Positions 38,200 to 49,689 of a stretch of DNA of 64,000 nucleotides are shown in pieces. The position numbers and the translations under genes were made by a program. The notes beneath the pieces were generated by a model. That model did not search any database and was not told the origin of the DNA. It was given only the letters and a program-made list of their open reading frames with translations. This DNA comes from Vibrio hyugaensis (lineage in GTDB: Bacteria; Pseudomonadota; Gammaproteobacteria; Enterobacterales; Vibrionaceae): the NCBI RefSeq assembly GCF_002906655.1, contig NZ_CP025794.1:3224001-3288000 (forward strand), given 5' to 3'. Position 1 is the first letter of the stretch, and each line of letters opens with the position of its first letter.

Positions 38200-38506
38200 G
38201 TTGGCTTATTTTTGTGTGACGAAGGCTGCATTATTGCAGATTCTATCGATGAGAAAAACCGCAATTTGGATAAATGTAGAATTCTGTTTCGTCCGTATTG
38301 GGAGAGACTTATAACTAAAAATAAGGGGGAAGGTCACCTGTTATTCTCGTGATGTTATTTCCCATTTTATGCGCTTGCCAAATTATCCCTTAAGTCCTTA
38401 TATCAAGTTACTATTTTTATGTTGGCGGGATTTTTGCATTCTTTCACGTGTTTTTAATTCAGGCGGATAAGCGGCAATAGAGTGCCGTTTGAGAGATAGT
38501 ACCTAG
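38200..38506. promoter_or_regulatory. Divergent rnt/motY promoter region
   Basis: 307 bases. GCGGATAA at 38463-38470 resembles the -10 element of sigma-28 flagellar promoters, which control motY in V. parahaemolyticus, but the expected TAAA-type -35 is not convincing. No other operator is evident. Confidence 0.35.
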
Positions 38507-39388
38507 ATGAATAAATGGCTTGTAACCAGTGGTGTCGCGTTATCTTTACTCAGTGCACATAGTTTTGCATCAATGGGTAAACGCTACGTCGCCACTCCGC
38601 AACAGTCACAATGGGAAATGGTGATGAATACGCCATTGGAATGCCAACTTGTGCATCCTATTCCTGGATTTGGTGACGCGGTATTTTCGTCTCGTGCGAG
38701 CAAAAAGATCAATTTGGATTTCGAACTGAAAATGCGCCGCCCAATGGGTGAAACACGCAACGTGAGTTTGATTTCAATGCCGCCTCCTTGGCGTCCGGGA
38801 GAGCATGCGGACCGAATCACTAATCTTAGGTTCTTTAAGCAGTTCGATGGTTACGTGGGTGGTCAAACGGCATGGGGCATTTTGTCTGAGCTAGAAAAAG
38901 GGCGCTATCCGACATTTAGCTACCAAGATTGGCAAAGTCGTGACCAACGTATTGAAGTTGCCTTGTCTTCGGTGCTTTTTCAGAGCAAATACAATGCCTT
39001 CAGTAACTGCATTGCCAACTTGTTGAAATACAGCTTTGAAGATATTGCCTTTACGATTCTTCATTACGAGCGGCAGGGCGATCAGCTAACAAAAGCGTCG
39101 AAGAAGCGTTTGGCTCAAATTGCTGATTATGTTCGTCACAACCAAGATATTGATTTAGTCCTTGTTGCAACCTACACAGATTCAACGGATGGCAAGAGTG
39201 CGAGTCAAAGTCTTTCTGAAAGAAGGGCAGAGTCACTTAGAGCGTATTTCGAATCTCTGGGTTTATCGGGTGATCGTATTCAAGTGCAGGGCTACGGCAA
39301 GCGTCGACCAATTGCTGATAATGGCTCACCAATTGGCAAAGATAAGAACCGCCGTGTGGTGATTTCGCTAGGACGAACTCAGGTTTAA
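38507..39388 (+). CDS. motY: Sodium-driven flagellar motor protein MotY (T ring)
   Basis: 293 aa, the exact length of V. alginolyticus MotY. A Sec signal peptide ends near HSFA-SMGKR. The N-terminal domain contacts the basal body, and the C-terminal OmpA-like peptidoglycan-binding domain is visible ([20 protein letters not shown]…GYGKRRPI). MotX and MotY form the T ring that holds PomA/PomB stators of the Na+-driven polar motor. The presence of this gene supports a Vibrio assignment. Confidence 0.95.
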   Translation: MNKWLVTSGVALSLLSAHSFASMGKRYVATPQQSQWEMVMNTPLECQLVHPIPGFGDAVFSSRASKKINLDFELKMRRPMGETRNVSLISMPPPWRPGEHADRITNLRFFKQFDGYVGGQTAWGILSELEKGRYPTFSYQDWQSRDQRIEVALSSVLFQSKYNAFSNCIANLLKYSFEDIAFTILHYERQGDQLTKASKKRLAQIADYVRHNQDIDLVLVATYTDSTDGKSASQSLSERRAESLRAYFESLGLSGDRIQVQGYGKRRPIADNGSPIGKDKNRRVVISLGRTQV

Positions 39389-39406
39389 TTGAAATGCTAA
39401 CCAAAT

Positions 39407-39437
39407 AAAAACGCCAGAGTCAGACTCTGGCGTTTTT
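39407..39437. terminator. Bidirectional terminator, motY / DUF2753 gene
   Basis: AAAAACGCCAGAGT/ACTCTGGCGTTTTT, 3-base loop. Confidence 0.9.
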
Positions 39438-39500
39438 GTATCACTGTGTTCTTGTTGAAAGTACTTATGCGCTTGTGTTGCAACCTTCATGTCACTTCAG

Positions 39501-39935
39501 TTAGTTTAAGCGAAACTTAGCAATGATTTCGCAATTCGTAGCCGTATCGATCTTTTCGACTTGTTTTGCAATCGCTGGATTCGGATGTCGCTTCATAAAA
39601 TCAATCAGTGCTTTTGTACAGCAGCCAATCGAATCAATAAAGCTCGCGCAATCTTTGTTTGGGCACTGAGGAATCAGTGTGAGTACTTTTTCAGAAGCGA
39701 GTTGCAGATATTTGAGTTCATACTCGGTATCGCCAGCCCAGCGCCAAAATTGAGCGAGGTTATGGCATGAAATCACTGAAATTAGTAAGCGTTCATCAGC
39801 TTCTATTTCCACGCATTCGCTAATATCTTCACTCAGGCTTAGGGCTTGCTGGTAATGAAGAATGCTGCGAACAGGGTCATCTAGTTGAAGAGCAGTATCG
39901 GCTAGAAGTGTGTGTTTTTCCCATTCACTGATCAT
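39501..39935 (-). CDS. DUF2753-type helical protein
   Basis: 144 aa from the ATG at 39935 (MISEWEKHTLLADTALQLDD). It has TPR-like helices (SILHYQQALSLSEDI; LISVISCHNLAQFWRWAGD) and four Cys in the second half (CPNKDC, GCC). I recognise it as the DUF2753 family found in vibrios, function unknown. The frame is open to 39992, but the upstream codons overlap the operator-like sequence and lack an RBS. A Fur-box-like element lies 40 bases upstream. Confidence 0.75.
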   Translation of the reverse strand: MISEWEKHTLLADTALQLDDPVRSILHYQQALSLSEDISECVEIEADERLLISVISCHNLAQFWRWAGDTEYELKYLQLASEKVLTLIPQCPNKDCASFIDSIGCCTKALIDFMKRHPNPAIAKQVEKIDTATNCEIIAKFRLN

Positions 39936-39971
39936 TATCGTTTGTCCCACATATCGATGTTGCGAACAAAT

Positions 39972-39990
39972 ATAAACGATAATTATTATC
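39972..39990. promoter_or_regulatory. Candidate Fur box upstream of the DUF2753 gene
   Basis: The core GATAATTATTATC (39978-39990) matches the right two hexamers of the Fur consensus with one change; 14 of 19 positions match overall. It lies 37-55 bases before the ATG. Confidence 0.5.
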
Positions 39991-40075
39991 AAGTAAAGAT
40001 ATTTGTTTATAAATGAGCAGGCAGCTCTCAGATCTGCCTGTCATCTTTTACAGCATTTCAGAATGGGTGCTGGGT

Positions 40076-40492
40076 TTAGCCCTCTAAACCTGCTGATGCT
40101 TGCTTGTTTTGGATCAGCTCGATCATGTAACCATCAGGGTCTTTCACAAAAGCGATGTGCGTTGTGCCGCCTTTTACTGGGCCAGCTTCTCGAGTCACGT
40201 TACCACCTGCTGCTTTGATTGCGTCGCAAGTTGAGTAGATATCGTCTACGCCAATGGCGATATGGCCAAATGCAGAGCCTAAGTCGTACTCGGTTGTACC
40301 CCAGTTGTAAGTCAGCTCGATGACGGCACCTTGAGACTCATCACCGTAACCTAAGAATGCTAGCGTGTATTCGTACTCTTTATTTTCATTGGTACGAAGT
40401 AGCTGCATGCCCATTACTTCAGTGTAAAACTTGATAGATTTGTCTAGATCACCCACGCGTAGCATGGTGTGAAGAATTCGACCGTTTGACAT
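40076..40492 (-). CDS. gloA: Lactoylglutathione lyase (glyoxalase I)
   Basis: Converts the methylglyoxal-glutathione hemithioacetal to S-lactoylglutathione. 138 aa with two vicinal-oxygen-chelate repeats. Metal ligands are visible in HTMLRVGDL (His), VIELTYN (Glu), [10 protein letters not shown] (His) and YMIELIQ (Glu), consistent with the Ni2+-type bacterial enzyme. It lies 31 bases after nth on the same strand and may be co-transcribed. Confidence 0.95.
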   Translation of the reverse strand: MSNGRILHTMLRVGDLDKSIKFYTEVMGMQLLRTNENKEYEYTLAFLGYGDESQGAVIELTYNWGTTEYDLGSAFGHIAIGVDDIYSTCDAIKAAGGNVTREAGPVKGGTTHIAFVKDPDGYMIELIQNKQASAGLEG

Positions 40493-40523
40493 TATTTGCT
40501 CCTAGCGATTGTTTCAGACGGGT

Positions 40524-41165
40524 TTATTCGTCTGGGTACACTTTTTCTTTGTATTCACAGAGATCTTCAATGATGCAGCTACCACAGCGCGGCTTTCTTG
40601 CCACACATGTGTAACGACCATGAAGGATCAACCAGTGGTGTACATCAAGCTTAAACTCTTTTGGCACCACTTTTAGCAGTTTTTCTTCTACGTCATCGAC
40701 GGTTTTACCCATCGCAAACTTTGTACGGTTAGAAACACGATAGATGTGCGTGTCCACTGCGATAGTTGGCCAACCGAAGGCGGTATTCAGTACCACGTTT
40801 GCGGTTTTACGACCGACACCTGGCAAAGCCTCTAGTGCTGCACGATCTTCAGGTACTTCGCCGTTGTGCTTCTCTAGCAATATCTTACAAGTCTTGATGG
40901 TGTTTTCGGCTTTTGAATTAAACAGACCGATGGTTTTGATGTATTCCTTTAAACCATCGACACCCAAATCAAGAATGCCTTGTGGCGTGTTCGCAACAGG
41001 GTAGAGCTTGTCTGTTGCTTTGTTTACGCTTACGTCCGTCGCCTGCGCAGAAAGCAGTACGGCGATAAGGAGTTCAAACGGTGTGCTCCAATTGAGCTCC
41101 GTCTGAGGATTGGGATTGTTTTCTCGGAGTCGTTCGAGAATTTCAATTCTTTTGACTTTGTTCAT
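40524..41165 (-). CDS. nth: Endonuclease III
   Basis: DNA glycosylase/AP lyase that removes oxidised pyrimidines. 213 aa. The helix-hairpin-helix LPGVGRKTANVVLN carries the catalytic Lys, and Asp is in VDTHIYRVSNR. The 4Fe-4S cluster motif C-X6-C-X2-C-X5-C is near the C-terminus (CVARKPRCGSCIIEDLC). It follows the rsx operon, as in E. coli, but a hairpin terminator separates it from rsxE here. Confidence 0.97.
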   Translation of the reverse strand: MNKVKRIEILERLRENNPNPQTELNWSTPFELLIAVLLSAQATDVSVNKATDKLYPVANTPQGILDLGVDGLKEYIKTIGLFNSKAENTIKTCKILLEKHNGEVPEDRAALEALPGVGRKTANVVLNTAFGWPTIAVDTHIYRVSNRTKFAMGKTVDDVEEKLLKVVPKEFKLDVHHWLILHGRYTCVARKPRCGSCIIEDLCEYKEKVYPDE

Positions 41166-41198
41166 TGCTGACTTCCAAACCCGTCTTTGCGGTTTATG

Positions 41199-41226
41199 AA
41201 AAAGGCCCTACGAGTGGTAGAGCCTT
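41199..41226 (-). terminator. Terminator between rsxE and nth
   Basis: On the minus strand AAGGCTCTAC/GTAGGGCCTT followed by T5. It may only partly terminate, since nth has little room for its own promoter. Confidence 0.65.
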
Positions 41227-41244
41227 GATTTTAGAATTCTTGTA

Positions 41245-41937
41245 TTATGCGTTAGTTACGCGGGCGCGCTCAATGGCTGGTTTTTCTTCTTTCGGCTGAC
41301 GTTCCTGAATTGAGCTGTCGATAACGTTTTTCAACGCAATCAAAAGTCCTACGCCAATAAATGCCCCTGGTGGCAATAATGCTAGTAAGAAGCTGCTATC
41401 GAAGTGGAAAACTTGAATACGCAGTGCCGCAGCCCAGTCGCCCAATAATAGGTCTGCACCATCGAATAAGGTGCCGTTACCGATAAGTTCACGCATAGCA
41501 CCAAGTATAACCAATACCGTTGTCATACCGAGACCCATCCAGAAACCATCCAATGCTGCTGGCAATGGATCATTCTTCGAGGCGTAAGCTTCCGCACGGC
41601 CGATGATAATACAGTTGGTTACGATCAGTGGGATGAAGATGCCCAGAGATAGATACAATCCGTAGGCATAAGCGTTCATCAAGAGTTGAACACAAGTTAC
41701 CAAGGCTGCGATGATCATAACGAAGACCGGAATACGGATTTCCTTTGGTACGTAGTTACGAATCAGTGAAACTGTCAGGTTAGAACCGACAAGTACCAAC
41801 AAAGTCGCAATACCCAAACCAAGGGCGTTGGTAATGGTAGAAGAAACCGCAAGTAGAGGACACAAACCCAGAAGTTGTACTAGGGCAGGGTTGTTGCTCC
41901 ACATGCCGTTTCTCATTAGCAGTTTATTTTCACTCAT
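41245..41937 (-). CDS. rsxE: Rnf/Rsx electron transport complex subunit E
   Basis: 230-aa integral membrane subunit of the ferredoxin:NAD+ (Rnf) complex, six hydrophobic segments. Signatures are [20 protein letters not shown] near the N-terminus and [13 protein letters not shown] in the middle. Cys25 and Cys107-type positions in NALG/LGLCP and TNCII bind the membrane 2Fe-2S centre together with subunit A in studied homologues. Its start overlaps the rsxG end by 8 bases. Confidence 0.95.
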   Translation of the reverse strand: MSENKLLMRNGMWSNNPALVQLLGLCPLLAVSSTITNALGLGIATLLVLVGSNLTVSLIRNYVPKEIRIPVFVMIIAALVTCVQLLMNAYAYGLYLSLGIFIPLIVTNCIIIGRAEAYASKNDPLPAALDGFWMGLGMTTVLVILGAMRELIGNGTLFDGADLLLGDWAAALRIQVFHFDSSFLLALLPPGAFIGVGLLIALKNVIDSSIQERQPKEEKPAIERARVTNA

Positions 41938-42568
41938 GGTTGCCTCCTGCGCAGTCTAGGGGCTGATTCAGAATCTCATCACGAGACTTATTTACGTAGT
42001 TTACTGTGTTTCTCACCGCTTTCACTACCGCACGAGGGGTAATAGTTGCGCCAGTAAACTGATCGAAATCGCCACCATCTTTACGAACTCGCCAAGAATT
42101 CCAGTTACTTTCTGTCACTTGCTTACCAGTGAAGCTCAAGATCCAATCCGTAACGCGTAAATCAATTTTATCACCCAATCCAGGCGTTTCTTGATGGCTT
42201 AGGATACGAGTACCAAGGATCTTGCCTTGGTTATCAATGCCGGTGATGATTTTGATTTCACCGTTGTAGCCATCTGGTGCGATGGACTCAATTGCCATTG
42301 CCGTTGGTTGACCATCTTTGGTAGCAATGTAAGTTGGCATCGAGCGAACCGTACCTAGATCGGGCGCAGATACCATAGTACATGCCGCAACAAGGTTGTT
42401 GTCATGCATTTCTTCCGGAATCACTTGGTTGAGAACCGACAGCAATTGCTTTTGTTCCTGAAGCTTAATTTGATCTTTTGTTAGGTACTGAGTCAGTGCC
42501 ACAAGACCGGTTGTTGCACAGGCGAAGATCGCCAATGTCAGACCATTTTTTCTAATAGCGGTTAACAT
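41930..42568 (-). CDS. rsxG: Rnf/Rsx complex subunit G (covalent FMN protein)
   Basis: 212 aa, one N-terminal membrane anchor and a periplasmic FMN-binding domain. The flavinylation motif DQFTGATIT has the Thr that carries covalent FMN. It lies 7 bases after rsxD and overlaps rsxE. Confidence 0.95.
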   Translation of the reverse strand: MLTAIRKNGLTLAIFACATTGLVALTQYLTKDQIKLQEQKQLLSVLNQVIPEEMHDNNLVAACTMVSAPDLGTVRSMPTYIATKDGQPTAMAIESIAPDGYNGEIKIITGIDNQGKILGTRILSHQETPGLGDKIDLRVTDWILSFTGKQVTESNWNSWRVRKDGGDFDQFTGATITPRAVVKAVRNTVNYVNKSRDEILNQPLDCAGGNHE

Positions 42569-42575
42569 GTTTACC

Positions 42576-43622
42576 TCAGTGACCGTAAGTTCTTGGTTTG
42601 GTGTAGTAGTCGATCAACGGTACACACATATTGGCAAGCAGAACGGCGAACGCAACGCCATCTGGGAAGCCACCCCAACTACGAATAATGAATACCAACG
42701 CGCCGATCAGAGCACCGAAAATCAAGCGACCCTTCACGGTCGTTGATGCTGAAACAGGATCAGTTGCGATAAAGAACGCACCTAACATCGTTGCACCTGA
42801 AAGTAGGTGGAAGATTGGTGACGCGGTTTCTCCCGGCATGATCAAGCTAAACACGGTACTAAACAGTGCCAAGCTACCTAGGAAACCAACAGGAATGTAC
42901 CATTGGATGATGCGCTTTTTGATCATCACTAGGCCACCAACCAAGTAAGCTAGGTTTACCCATTGCCAACCGATACCCGCAAGCCCACCAAACATTGGCT
43001 GTGATAGTACCTCACTTGGCGTAGCACCAGTATGAATACCAGTTTTGAATGCATCTAATGGGGTTGCCATTGTTACGCCATCCACACCAGCGCGAACTTG
43101 TTGCAGTGACAAACCATCAAAATCATAGCCAGTGAAGATCAGAGACAACGCGTCTGCAAAAGTCACATGCTCAGACATCAATGAAACAGGCGCGCTCCAA
43201 CTTGTCATTTGGACAGGGAAGGAGATAAGCAATACAACGTAAGCGACCATCGCTGGGTTAAATAGGTTTTGGCCAATACCACCGTATAAGTGCTTCGCAA
43301 TAACGATGGCAAAAATCAAACCGATAACCATGATCCACCAAGGAGACCATGGTGGGATTGCTACGGCTAATAGCCATGCTGTCACAATGGCACTGTTATC
43401 ACGCAGCGCACGCATTGGAGAACGCTTACGCACAAGCATGACTAATGCTTCAAGTGACACTGCGACCGCGATAGCGAACACGAGTTGAATGATGGTGCCC
43501 CAACCAAAGAAGTAGGTTTGAGCTACTAAGCCAGGAATAGCGCACAGAGCTACCCATTTCATCAAATCAGGCGTGCTGCGACGGCTGTGAGCGTGTGGTG
43601 AACTGGCAATAAAAAACGACAT
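42576..43622 (-). CDS. rsxD: Rnf/Rsx complex subunit D (covalent FMN protein)
   Basis: 348-aa polytopic membrane protein. The flavinylation Thr lies in [26 protein letters not shown] and [14 protein letters not shown] are family signatures. Start overlaps the rsxC stop by one base (TAATG). Confidence 0.96.
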   Translation of the reverse strand: MSFFIASSPHAHSRRSTPDLMKWVALCAIPGLVAQTYFFGWGTIIQLVFAIAVAVSLEALVMLVRKRSPMRALRDNSAIVTAWLLAVAIPPWSPWWIMVIGLIFAIVIAKHLYGGIGQNLFNPAMVAYVVLLISFPVQMTSWSAPVSLMSEHVTFADALSLIFTGYDFDGLSLQQVRAGVDGVTMATPLDAFKTGIHTGATPSEVLSQPMFGGLAGIGWQWVNLAYLVGGLVMIKKRIIQWYIPVGFLGSLALFSTVFSLIMPGETASPIFHLLSGATMLGAFFIATDPVSASTTVKGRLIFGALIGALVFIIRSWGGFPDGVAFAVLLANMCVPLIDYYTKPRTYGH

Positions 43623-45895
43623 TACTCGTTCTCCTCAGTATTGTTCTTATTCGCTTCTTGCTGAGCTTTACGTGCTTTGGCGCGCGCAATGGCTGCGGCA
43701 ACAGCTGCTTTCTTTGGATCCACTTCCGGCTCTTCAGAAGGCGTTTCTTCAACAGACTCTGTTTGTGCTTCTTGTTGGGCTTTACGCGCTTTAGCACGAG
43801 CAATGGCTGCGGCAACCGCGGCTTTCTTAGGATCCACTTCTGGTTCTTCAGAAGGAGCTTCCGCTTCAACAGATTCTGCTTGTGCTTCTTGCTGAGCTTT
43901 GCGTGCTTTGGCACGAGCAATGGCTGCGGCAACAGCGGCTTTTTTCGGATCTTCAGCTTGTTTAACAGGTGCTTCCGTTTCTACAGATTCGGTCGAATCT
44001 TCTTGTTGTGCTTTTTTCGCTTTAGCTCTGGCGATAGCTGCCGCGACGGCTGCTTTCTTGTCACCGGCTTCAGCAGGTGTTGATGCGTCTTCTTGTTGAG
44101 CTTTCTTCGCCTTAGCACGGGCGATCGCTGCTGCAACCGCTGACTTCTTGTCGTCAGCATTATCCGTAGATGCGTCGCCTTGTTCTTTTTGCGCTTTGCG
44201 TTCGCGAGCAAGACGTTTGCGTTCTTCGCGTAGCTTCGCCATTTCTGAGTTATCAGGCTCGGCTGCGCCAGATTGAGCCGCTGCAGCTTGTTTCGCTTTT
44301 GCTTTGGCAATCGCGGCTGCAACCGCTGGTTTCACTGCTGGCTCGGCTTTCGCTTCGGTATTCTCTTTTTGTGCTTTCACGCGAGCGATGGCTGCGGCAA
44401 TCGCATCGTCACCGCCAGATGCTTTCATGTCTTTACGACGATCATCCGCGGCTTTCTTAAAGCGATTTTCACGTTCTGCTTTTTCGCGTTCCATACGCGC
44501 TTTCTTCTCTTCAAAGCGCAGCTTAGCTCGTTCAGCTGCTGCGGCTTCTTGAGCGCGTGTACGGATTTCAGCTTTCGCTTGGCGATAGTATTGAACCAAT
44601 GGAATTTCACTAGGGCACACAAATGCACACGCGCCACATTCAATACAATCTTTAAGGTTCAGTTCTTCCAGCTTTTCGTATTCTTGGCTTTTTGCATACC
44701 ACTGAAGCTGCTGTGGCAATAGCGAGGCAGGGCACGCTTCCGCACATTGGCTACAACGGATACATTCCATTTCGTATTGGTCAGAAGCGATCTCACGACG
44801 CTTCGGTGCCAGAATACAGTTTGCCGTTTTAGTGATAGGAACCTGAGCGTGGGGTAGGGTAAAGCCCATCATTGGACCACCCATGATCAGGCGCTGCAGT
44901 TTCTTATCTGCTTTGTAGCCAAACTCGTCTAACAGTGCTTGTACTGGCGTACCAAGTAGCGTCCAAACGTTACGTGGTTGCTTGAAGGTTTTACCCGTCA
45001 GAGTCACGATGCGATTTACCACAGGTTCGCCATCGATCACTGCACGTTTAATTGAGTAGAGAGAACCAACGTTTTGAACCAGGATGCCAATATCTGCAGG
45101 GATAGCGCCGCTAGGAACTTCTTTGTTGGTCAAAATCTTGATGAGCTGCTTCTCACCACCAGAAGGGTATTTGGTTGGGATAACGCGGATCACGATGTCT
45201 TTGTTCATCGCCGCTTGTTCCAGCGCTTTGATTGCTGCTGGCTTGTTATCTTCAATACCAATGATGGTCAGTTTTGGCTTAAGGATATGCTCGACGATCT
45301 CGATACCTTGGACCAGCTCGTCTGCATGTTCCTGCATGAGTTTGTCATCGGCGGTGATGTAAGGCTCACATTCTGCCGCGTTAACGATAAGAATTTCGGT
45401 ACGCGCTATACCCGATTGGATCTTCTTCGCCGTTGGGAACCCTGCGCCACCCATGCCAGAGATACCTGCAAGGCGAATCACATCGATCAACGCATCTGCA
45501 GATTCTTGGGTGTAATCGGCTACTGGCGTTTTCTCACACCAAGTATCGTTACCATCTGGCGTAATCACTGCGCACAGTTCGCTTAAACCTGATGGGTGAG
45601 CTACGGTTCGTGGCTCAATAGCTGTTACTTGCCCAGAAGTTGGAGCATGAACAGGAACGGTGAAACCACTGTCTGACGCCGTTAGCTGTTGACCTTTCAA
45701 CACTGTGTCACCAACAGCAATCAATAGATTACCTGCTTTACCGATGTGCTGTTTCAGAGGTAGGACGATTTCCGACGGAATGGCTGCATGAACCAATTCA
45801 GTTTTGTTGGATTGCTTTTTGTTTTCTGCCGGATGCACGCCGCCTGGGAAATCCCATAGCGAACCAGTACGAATTTGTTCAATCAAAGACAACAT
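43622..45895 (-). CDS. rsxC: Rnf/Rsx complex subunit C with long Ala/Lys repeat tail
   Basis: 757 aa. The soluble NADH/FMN-binding core occupies about 1-360 ([26 protein letters not shown]). Two 4Fe-4S motifs follow ([12 protein letters not shown] and [12 protein letters not shown]). The C-terminal 300 residues contain seven copies of a module resembling [19 protein letters not shown], separated by acidic spacers. This extension is usual for gammaproteobacterial RsxC but varies in repeat number. Several antisense open frames here are artefacts of the repeats. Confidence 0.96.
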   Translation of the reverse strand: MLSLIEQIRTGSLWDFPGGVHPAENKKQSNKTELVHAAIPSEIVLPLKQHIGKAGNLLIAVGDTVLKGQQLTASDSGFTVPVHAPTSGQVTAIEPRTVAHPSGLSELCAVITPDGNDTWCEKTPVADYTQESADALIDVIRLAGISGMGGAGFPTAKKIQSGIARTEILIVNAAECEPYITADDKLMQEHADELVQGIEIVEHILKPKLTIIGIEDNKPAAIKALEQAAMNKDIVIRVIPTKYPSGGEKQLIKILTNKEVPSGAIPADIGILVQNVGSLYSIKRAVIDGEPVVNRIVTLTGKTFKQPRNVWTLLGTPVQALLDEFGYKADKKLQRLIMGGPMMGFTLPHAQVPITKTANCILAPKRREIASDQYEMECIRCSQCAEACPASLLPQQLQWYAKSQEYEKLEELNLKDCIECGACAFVCPSEIPLVQYYRQAKAEIRTRAQEAAAAERAKLRFEEKKARMEREKAERENRFKKAADDRRKDMKASGGDDAIAAAIARVKAQKENTEAKAEPAVKPAVAAAIAKAKAKQAAAAQSGAAEPDNSEMAKLREERKRLARERKAQKEQGDASTDNADDKKSAVAAAIARAKAKKAQQEDASTPAEAGDKKAAVAAAIARAKAKKAQQEDSTESVETEAPVKQAEDPKKAAVAAAIARAKARKAQQEAQAESVEAEAPSEEPEVDPKKAAVAAAIARAKARKAQQEAQTESVEETPSEEPEVDPKKAAVAAAIARAKARKAQQEANKNNTEENE
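43640..44420 (-). repeat. Tandem DNA repeats encoding the RsxC Ala/Lys modules
   Basis: Seven imperfect copies of a 36-54-base core (GCxGCGGCxAxxGCxxx on the + strand) spaced about 90-110 bases apart. The last three copies (43640-43960) are nearly identical at DNA level, indicating recent duplication or homogenisation. Confidence 0.8.
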
Positions 45896-45903
45896 ACGAA
45901 ACC

Positions 45904-46497
45904 TTATTTAATTGAATCAGTCACGTTCGCTGCATTGGCAGCATCCGTAATGTTAACTACTGGAATAGCGTTAAGCTTCCACTTCCAGCTCTCTGTGGTA
46001 GTTTCCACAGGAATCATTTCAATACAGTCAGTTGGACAAGGCGCAACGCACAAGTCACAACCGGTACACTCGTCTTTGATAACGGTATGAAGGGCTTTAG
46101 TACCACCAACAATCGCATCGACAGGACACGCTTGAATACACTTGGTACAACCGATACACATGTCTTCATGAATGAAAGCAACGGTTTTGACTTTGTTGTC
46201 GAGATCGTGTGCCGACTCTTCCGCTTCAACGCCCATTAGGTCCGCCAGTTTTTCAATGGTCGCTTGACCACCTGGAGGGCACTTATTGATTTTGTCGCCG
46301 TTAGCGATCGCTTCAGCGTATGGGCGACAACCCGGGTAGCCACATTGGCCACACTGAGTTTGAGGAAGAATAGAATCGATTTGATCGACAATTGGATCCG
46401 CTTCGACTTTGAAGCGAATCGATGCAAAACCGAGTATCGCCCCGAAGACAGCGGCGAGGGCAGCAAGAGCGATGATCGCAATTAAAATCGTACTCAT
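45904..46497 (-). CDS. rsxB: Rnf/Rsx complex subunit B (ferredoxin-like)
   Basis: 197 aa. An N-terminal membrane helix is followed by a 4Fe-4S domain ([16 protein letters not shown]) and two ferredoxin-type clusters ([24 protein letters not shown]). It passes electrons between ferredoxin and the membrane subunits. Located 3 bases after rsxA and 8 before rsxC. Confidence 0.97.
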   Translation of the reverse strand: MSTILIAIIALAALAAVFGAILGFASIRFKVEADPIVDQIDSILPQTQCGQCGYPGCRPYAEAIANGDKINKCPPGGQATIEKLADLMGVEAEESAHDLDNKVKTVAFIHEDMCIGCTKCIQACPVDAIVGGTKALHTVIKDECTGCDLCVAPCPTDCIEMIPVETTTESWKWKLNAIPVVNITDAANAANVTDSIK

Positions 46498-46500
46498 CGT

Positions 46501-47079
46501 TTACTTCACCAAACCTGTAAAGCCCATAAAGGCAAGAGACATAAGGCCTGCGGTGATCATCGCAATCGATGCGCCTTTAAATGGCACAGGTACATCAGCT
46601 GCAGCAATACGTTCACGCATTGACGCAAATAGGATCAGTACCAAAGAGAAACCAACCGCTGCGCCAAAACCGTAAATGATCGATTCGATAAAGTTGTGAT
46701 TCTCGTTGATGTTAAGCAGAGCAACACCTAGAACCGCACAGTTCGTTGTGATCAGAGGTAGGAAGATACCCAACAGACGATACAGCGTTGGGCTGGTTTT
46801 GTGCACGACCATTTCGGTGAACTGTACAACAACAGCGATCACCAAAATAAAGCTCATGGTTCGTAGATATTCGATGCCCAGTGGACGCAAAACATAGCTT
46901 TCCACCAAGTATGCACACACAGACGCGAGCGTTAGTACAAAAGTTGTAGCTAAGCCCATGCCAATTGCTGTTTCCAGTTTTTTAGACACGCCCATAAAAG
47001 GACACAAGCCTAAAAACTTCACCAGTACAAAGTTGTTCACCAGCACAGTGCCGACCAACAACAAAATATATTCGGTCAT
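46501..47079 (-). CDS. rsxA: Rnf/Rsx complex subunit A
   Basis: 192-aa integral membrane protein, six helices, homologous to RsxE. Start [20 protein letters not shown] is the standard one; the frame is open 20 codons further upstream without similarity. First gene of the rsxABCDGE operon, so the promoter should lie between 47080 and about 47330. Confidence 0.96.
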   Translation of the reverse strand: MTEYILLLVGTVLVNNFVLVKFLGLCPFMGVSKKLETAIGMGLATTFVLTLASVCAYLVESYVLRPLGIEYLRTMSFILVIAVVVQFTEMVVHKTSPTLYRLLGIFLPLITTNCAVLGVALLNINENHNFIESIIYGFGAAVGFSLVLILFASMRERIAAADVPVPFKGASIAMITAGLMSLAFMGFTGLVK

Positions 47080-47391
47080 AGTTATTACGTTCTTAAAATC
47101 CGATCCCAATATTATCGTGTTTTGTGACACCAATAACAACCAGAGAACGGTGTGGTTTTATGCACCCGATGGAAAATTATACGTGTATGTGATGTGAGCG
47201 GATGAATTAATAAGAAATTGAAAAGTTTGGTGAATGGTTGTTAACAAAGAAAAACGCAATTACCGCCACCGATTTAACGCGCGTATTGTTGATGGTTTTG
47301 GTATCACTTCGTATGGTTGACCAGAAACGACAAAAGCTCATCCCCCTAATGAGTTAGAGGCATGAGCTTCGATTATTTTACAATCTCGCGA
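47080..47391. other. rsxA promoter region and pflB 3' region
   Basis: 312 bases between two leftward units. The left part is the rsxA leader. The right part carries the pflB terminator. No recognisable operator. Confidence 0.4.
47332..47369 (-). terminator. Terminator of pflB
   Basis: On the minus strand AAGCTCAT/ATGAGCTT with T4 after it. An alternative inner pairing CTCATTAG/…ATGAG also exists. Confidence 0.6.
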
Positions 47392-49689
47392 TTACAGTTT
47401 TTCTGTAAAAGTTCGGCTGATCACGTCTTGTTGTTGCTCTCGAGTTAGCGAGTTAAAACGTACCGCATAACCGGACACTCGAATCGTCAACTGAGGGTAT
47501 TTCTCTGGATGTTCAACCGCATCCAATAACATCTCTCGGTTCAGAACGTTGACGTTAAGGTGTTGACCACCTTCAATCGCAATGCCCTCGTTGCTTGCTT
47601 CGTGATGGAAGTAACCATCCATTAGCGCGGCTAGGTTTTTCTTCTGACTCAAGTCATCTTTACCCAGCGCGTTAGGCACAATTGAGAAGGTGTAAGAAAT
47701 ACCATCTTTCGCGTAAGCAAACGGCAGTTTAGATACCGATGCCAAAGACGCAACCGCCCCTTTTTCATCGCGACCGTGCATTGGGTTTGCACCCGGGCCA
47801 AAAGGCATACCTGCGCGACGGCCATCTGGTGTATTACCCGTTTTTTTGCCGTAAACCACGTTAGATGTGATTGTTAGGATCGATTGAGTTGGTACTGCTT
47901 CGCGGTAGGTGTGCATCTTCTGAATTTTCTTCATGAAGCGCTCAACCAGATCACAAGCGATGTCATCAACACGGGCATCGTTGTTACCAAATTTTGGATA
48001 ATCACCTTCGATTTCAAAATCAACAGCGATGCCATCCTCATCACGAACAGGTTTCACGGTCGCGTATTTAATGGCCGCCAAAGAGTCAGCGACAACAGAC
48101 AGGCCTGCAATACCACACGCCATAGTGCGGTGCACGTCGCGATCCATCAATGCCATCAGTGATGCTTCGTAGCTGTAACGGTCATGCGAGTAGTGGATGA
48201 TGTTCAACGCTGTGACGTATTGTGTTGCTAGCCATTCCAACATGTTGTCGAAGCGTGGCATCAAAGCGTCAAAGTCGAGAATTTCATCTTGAACTTTGTC
48301 CACTACCGGACCAACTTGCGCTTTCGATTTTTCATCGATACCACCATTGATGGTGTAAAGCAGGGCTTTTGCAAGGTTGGCACGTGCACCAAAGAACTGC
48401 ATGTGCTGACCAACAATCTGCGGGCTCACACAACATGCAATCGCGTAGTCGTCATTATCGAAATCAGGACGCATTAGATCGTCGTTTTCATATTGAACAG
48501 AAGAGGTATCAATCGACACTTTTGCAGCGTATTGCTTGAACGCTTCAGGTAATTGCTCTGACCAAAGAATCGTCATGTTTGGTTCAGGAGCAGGGCCCAT
48601 AGTGTGGAGCGTATGTAAGTATCGGAATGTCGTTTTAGATACTAGCGTACGGCCATCAACACCCATACCTGCCATCGCTTCTGTTGCCCAGATTGGATCG
48701 CCAGAGAACAATGAATCGTATTCTGGTGTACGAAGGAAGCGAACCATGCGCAGTTTCATGATGAAGTGGTCGATCATCTCTTGCGCTTGCGATTCATCAA
48801 TCAAGCCATTTGCGATATCACGTTCTAGGTAAACATCTAGGAAAGTTGATGTACGACCCAATGACATTGCTGCGCCATTTTGAGACTTAACTGCCGCCAA
48901 GTAACCAAAGTAGGTAAATTGAATCGCTTCTTGCGCTGTTTTTGCAGGTAGCGACATATCAATTCCGTATTTCAAACCCATTTGACGAATGTCTTCAAGT
49001 GCTTGAACTTGGTCTGCAATTTCTTCACGTAGACGAAGCGTTTTCTCAAGATCGCCACCGCGCTCTAGGAACGTTTGTGTCGAGTTGTATTGCTCTTTTT
49101 TGTCCGCTTTTAAGAAGTCGATACCGTAAAGGGCGATACGACGGTAGTCACCAATGATACGACCACGGCCATAGGCATCAGGAAGGCCAGTGATGATGCC
49201 TGATTTACGACACGCTAGGATTTCTTTGGTGTAAAGGTCGAAACACGCTTTGTTGTGAGTTTTACGGTACTCAGTGAAGATCTTTTCGACTGTTGGATCC
49301 AATTCGCGGCCATAAACTTCGCACGAGTTTTTCACCATGCGAATACCACCATTAGCGATGATTGCACGTTTTAGAGGCTGATCGGTTTGTAAGCCAACGA
49401 TCTTTTCCAGATCTTTGTTGATGTAACCCGCATCGTGAGAAGTAATCGTTGATGGCAGATCGGTATCGAAATCAACAGGAGCGTGTGTGCGGCTTTCTTG
49501 TTTAATGCCTTCAAGCACTTGGTTCCATAATGCTGAAGTGGATGCGCTAACCTCGGCTAAGAAGGACTCGTCTCCCTCATATGGTGTGTAGTTTTTTTGG
49601 ATGAAGTCACGAGTGTTGACAGAGTTTTGCCACTCACCAGCAGCGAATCCAGCCCATGCGTCTAGCATATCAGTCGTCGGAATAGTCAT
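47392..49689 (-). CDS. pflB: Pyruvate formate-lyase
   Basis: Glycyl-radical enzyme that splits pyruvate with CoA into acetyl-CoA and formate under anaerobiosis. 765 aa. The active-site Cys pair is in [11 protein letters not shown] and the glycyl radical is in [12 protein letters not shown] near the C-terminus. It would need the activating enzyme PflA, which is not adjacent here, nor is focA. The N-terminus [20 protein letters not shown] aligns with the usual start. Confidence 0.97.
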   Translation of the reverse strand: MTIPTTDMLDAWAGFAAGEWQNSVNTRDFIQKNYTPYEGDESFLAEVSASTSALWNQVLEGIKQESRTHAPVDFDTDLPSTITSHDAGYINKDLEKIVGLQTDQPLKRAIIANGGIRMVKNSCEVYGRELDPTVEKIFTEYRKTHNKACFDLYTKEILACRKSGIITGLPDAYGRGRIIGDYRRIALYGIDFLKADKKEQYNSTQTFLERGGDLEKTLRLREEIADQVQALEDIRQMGLKYGIDMSLPAKTAQEAIQFTYFGYLAAVKSQNGAAMSLGRTSTFLDVYLERDIANGLIDESQAQEMIDHFIMKLRMVRFLRTPEYDSLFSGDPIWATEAMAGMGVDGRTLVSKTTFRYLHTLHTMGPAPEPNMTILWSEQLPEAFKQYAAKVSIDTSSVQYENDDLMRPDFDNDDYAIACCVSPQIVGQHMQFFGARANLAKALLYTINGGIDEKSKAQVGPVVDKVQDEILDFDALMPRFDNMLEWLATQYVTALNIIHYSHDRYSYEASLMALMDRDVHRTMACGIAGLSVVADSLAAIKYATVKPVRDEDGIAVDFEIEGDYPKFGNNDARVDDIACDLVERFMKKIQKMHTYREAVPTQSILTITSNVVYGKKTGNTPDGRRAGMPFGPGANPMHGRDEKGAVASLASVSKLPFAYAKDGISYTFSIVPNALGKDDLSQKKNLAALMDGYFHHEASNEGIAIEGGQHLNVNVLNREMLLDAVEHPEKYPQLTIRVSGYAVRFNSLTREQQQDVISRTFTEKL

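Noticed and set aside
43567..44460. Several overlapping open frames on both strands
   Set aside because: All arise from the low-complexity Ala/Lys repeats of rsxC.
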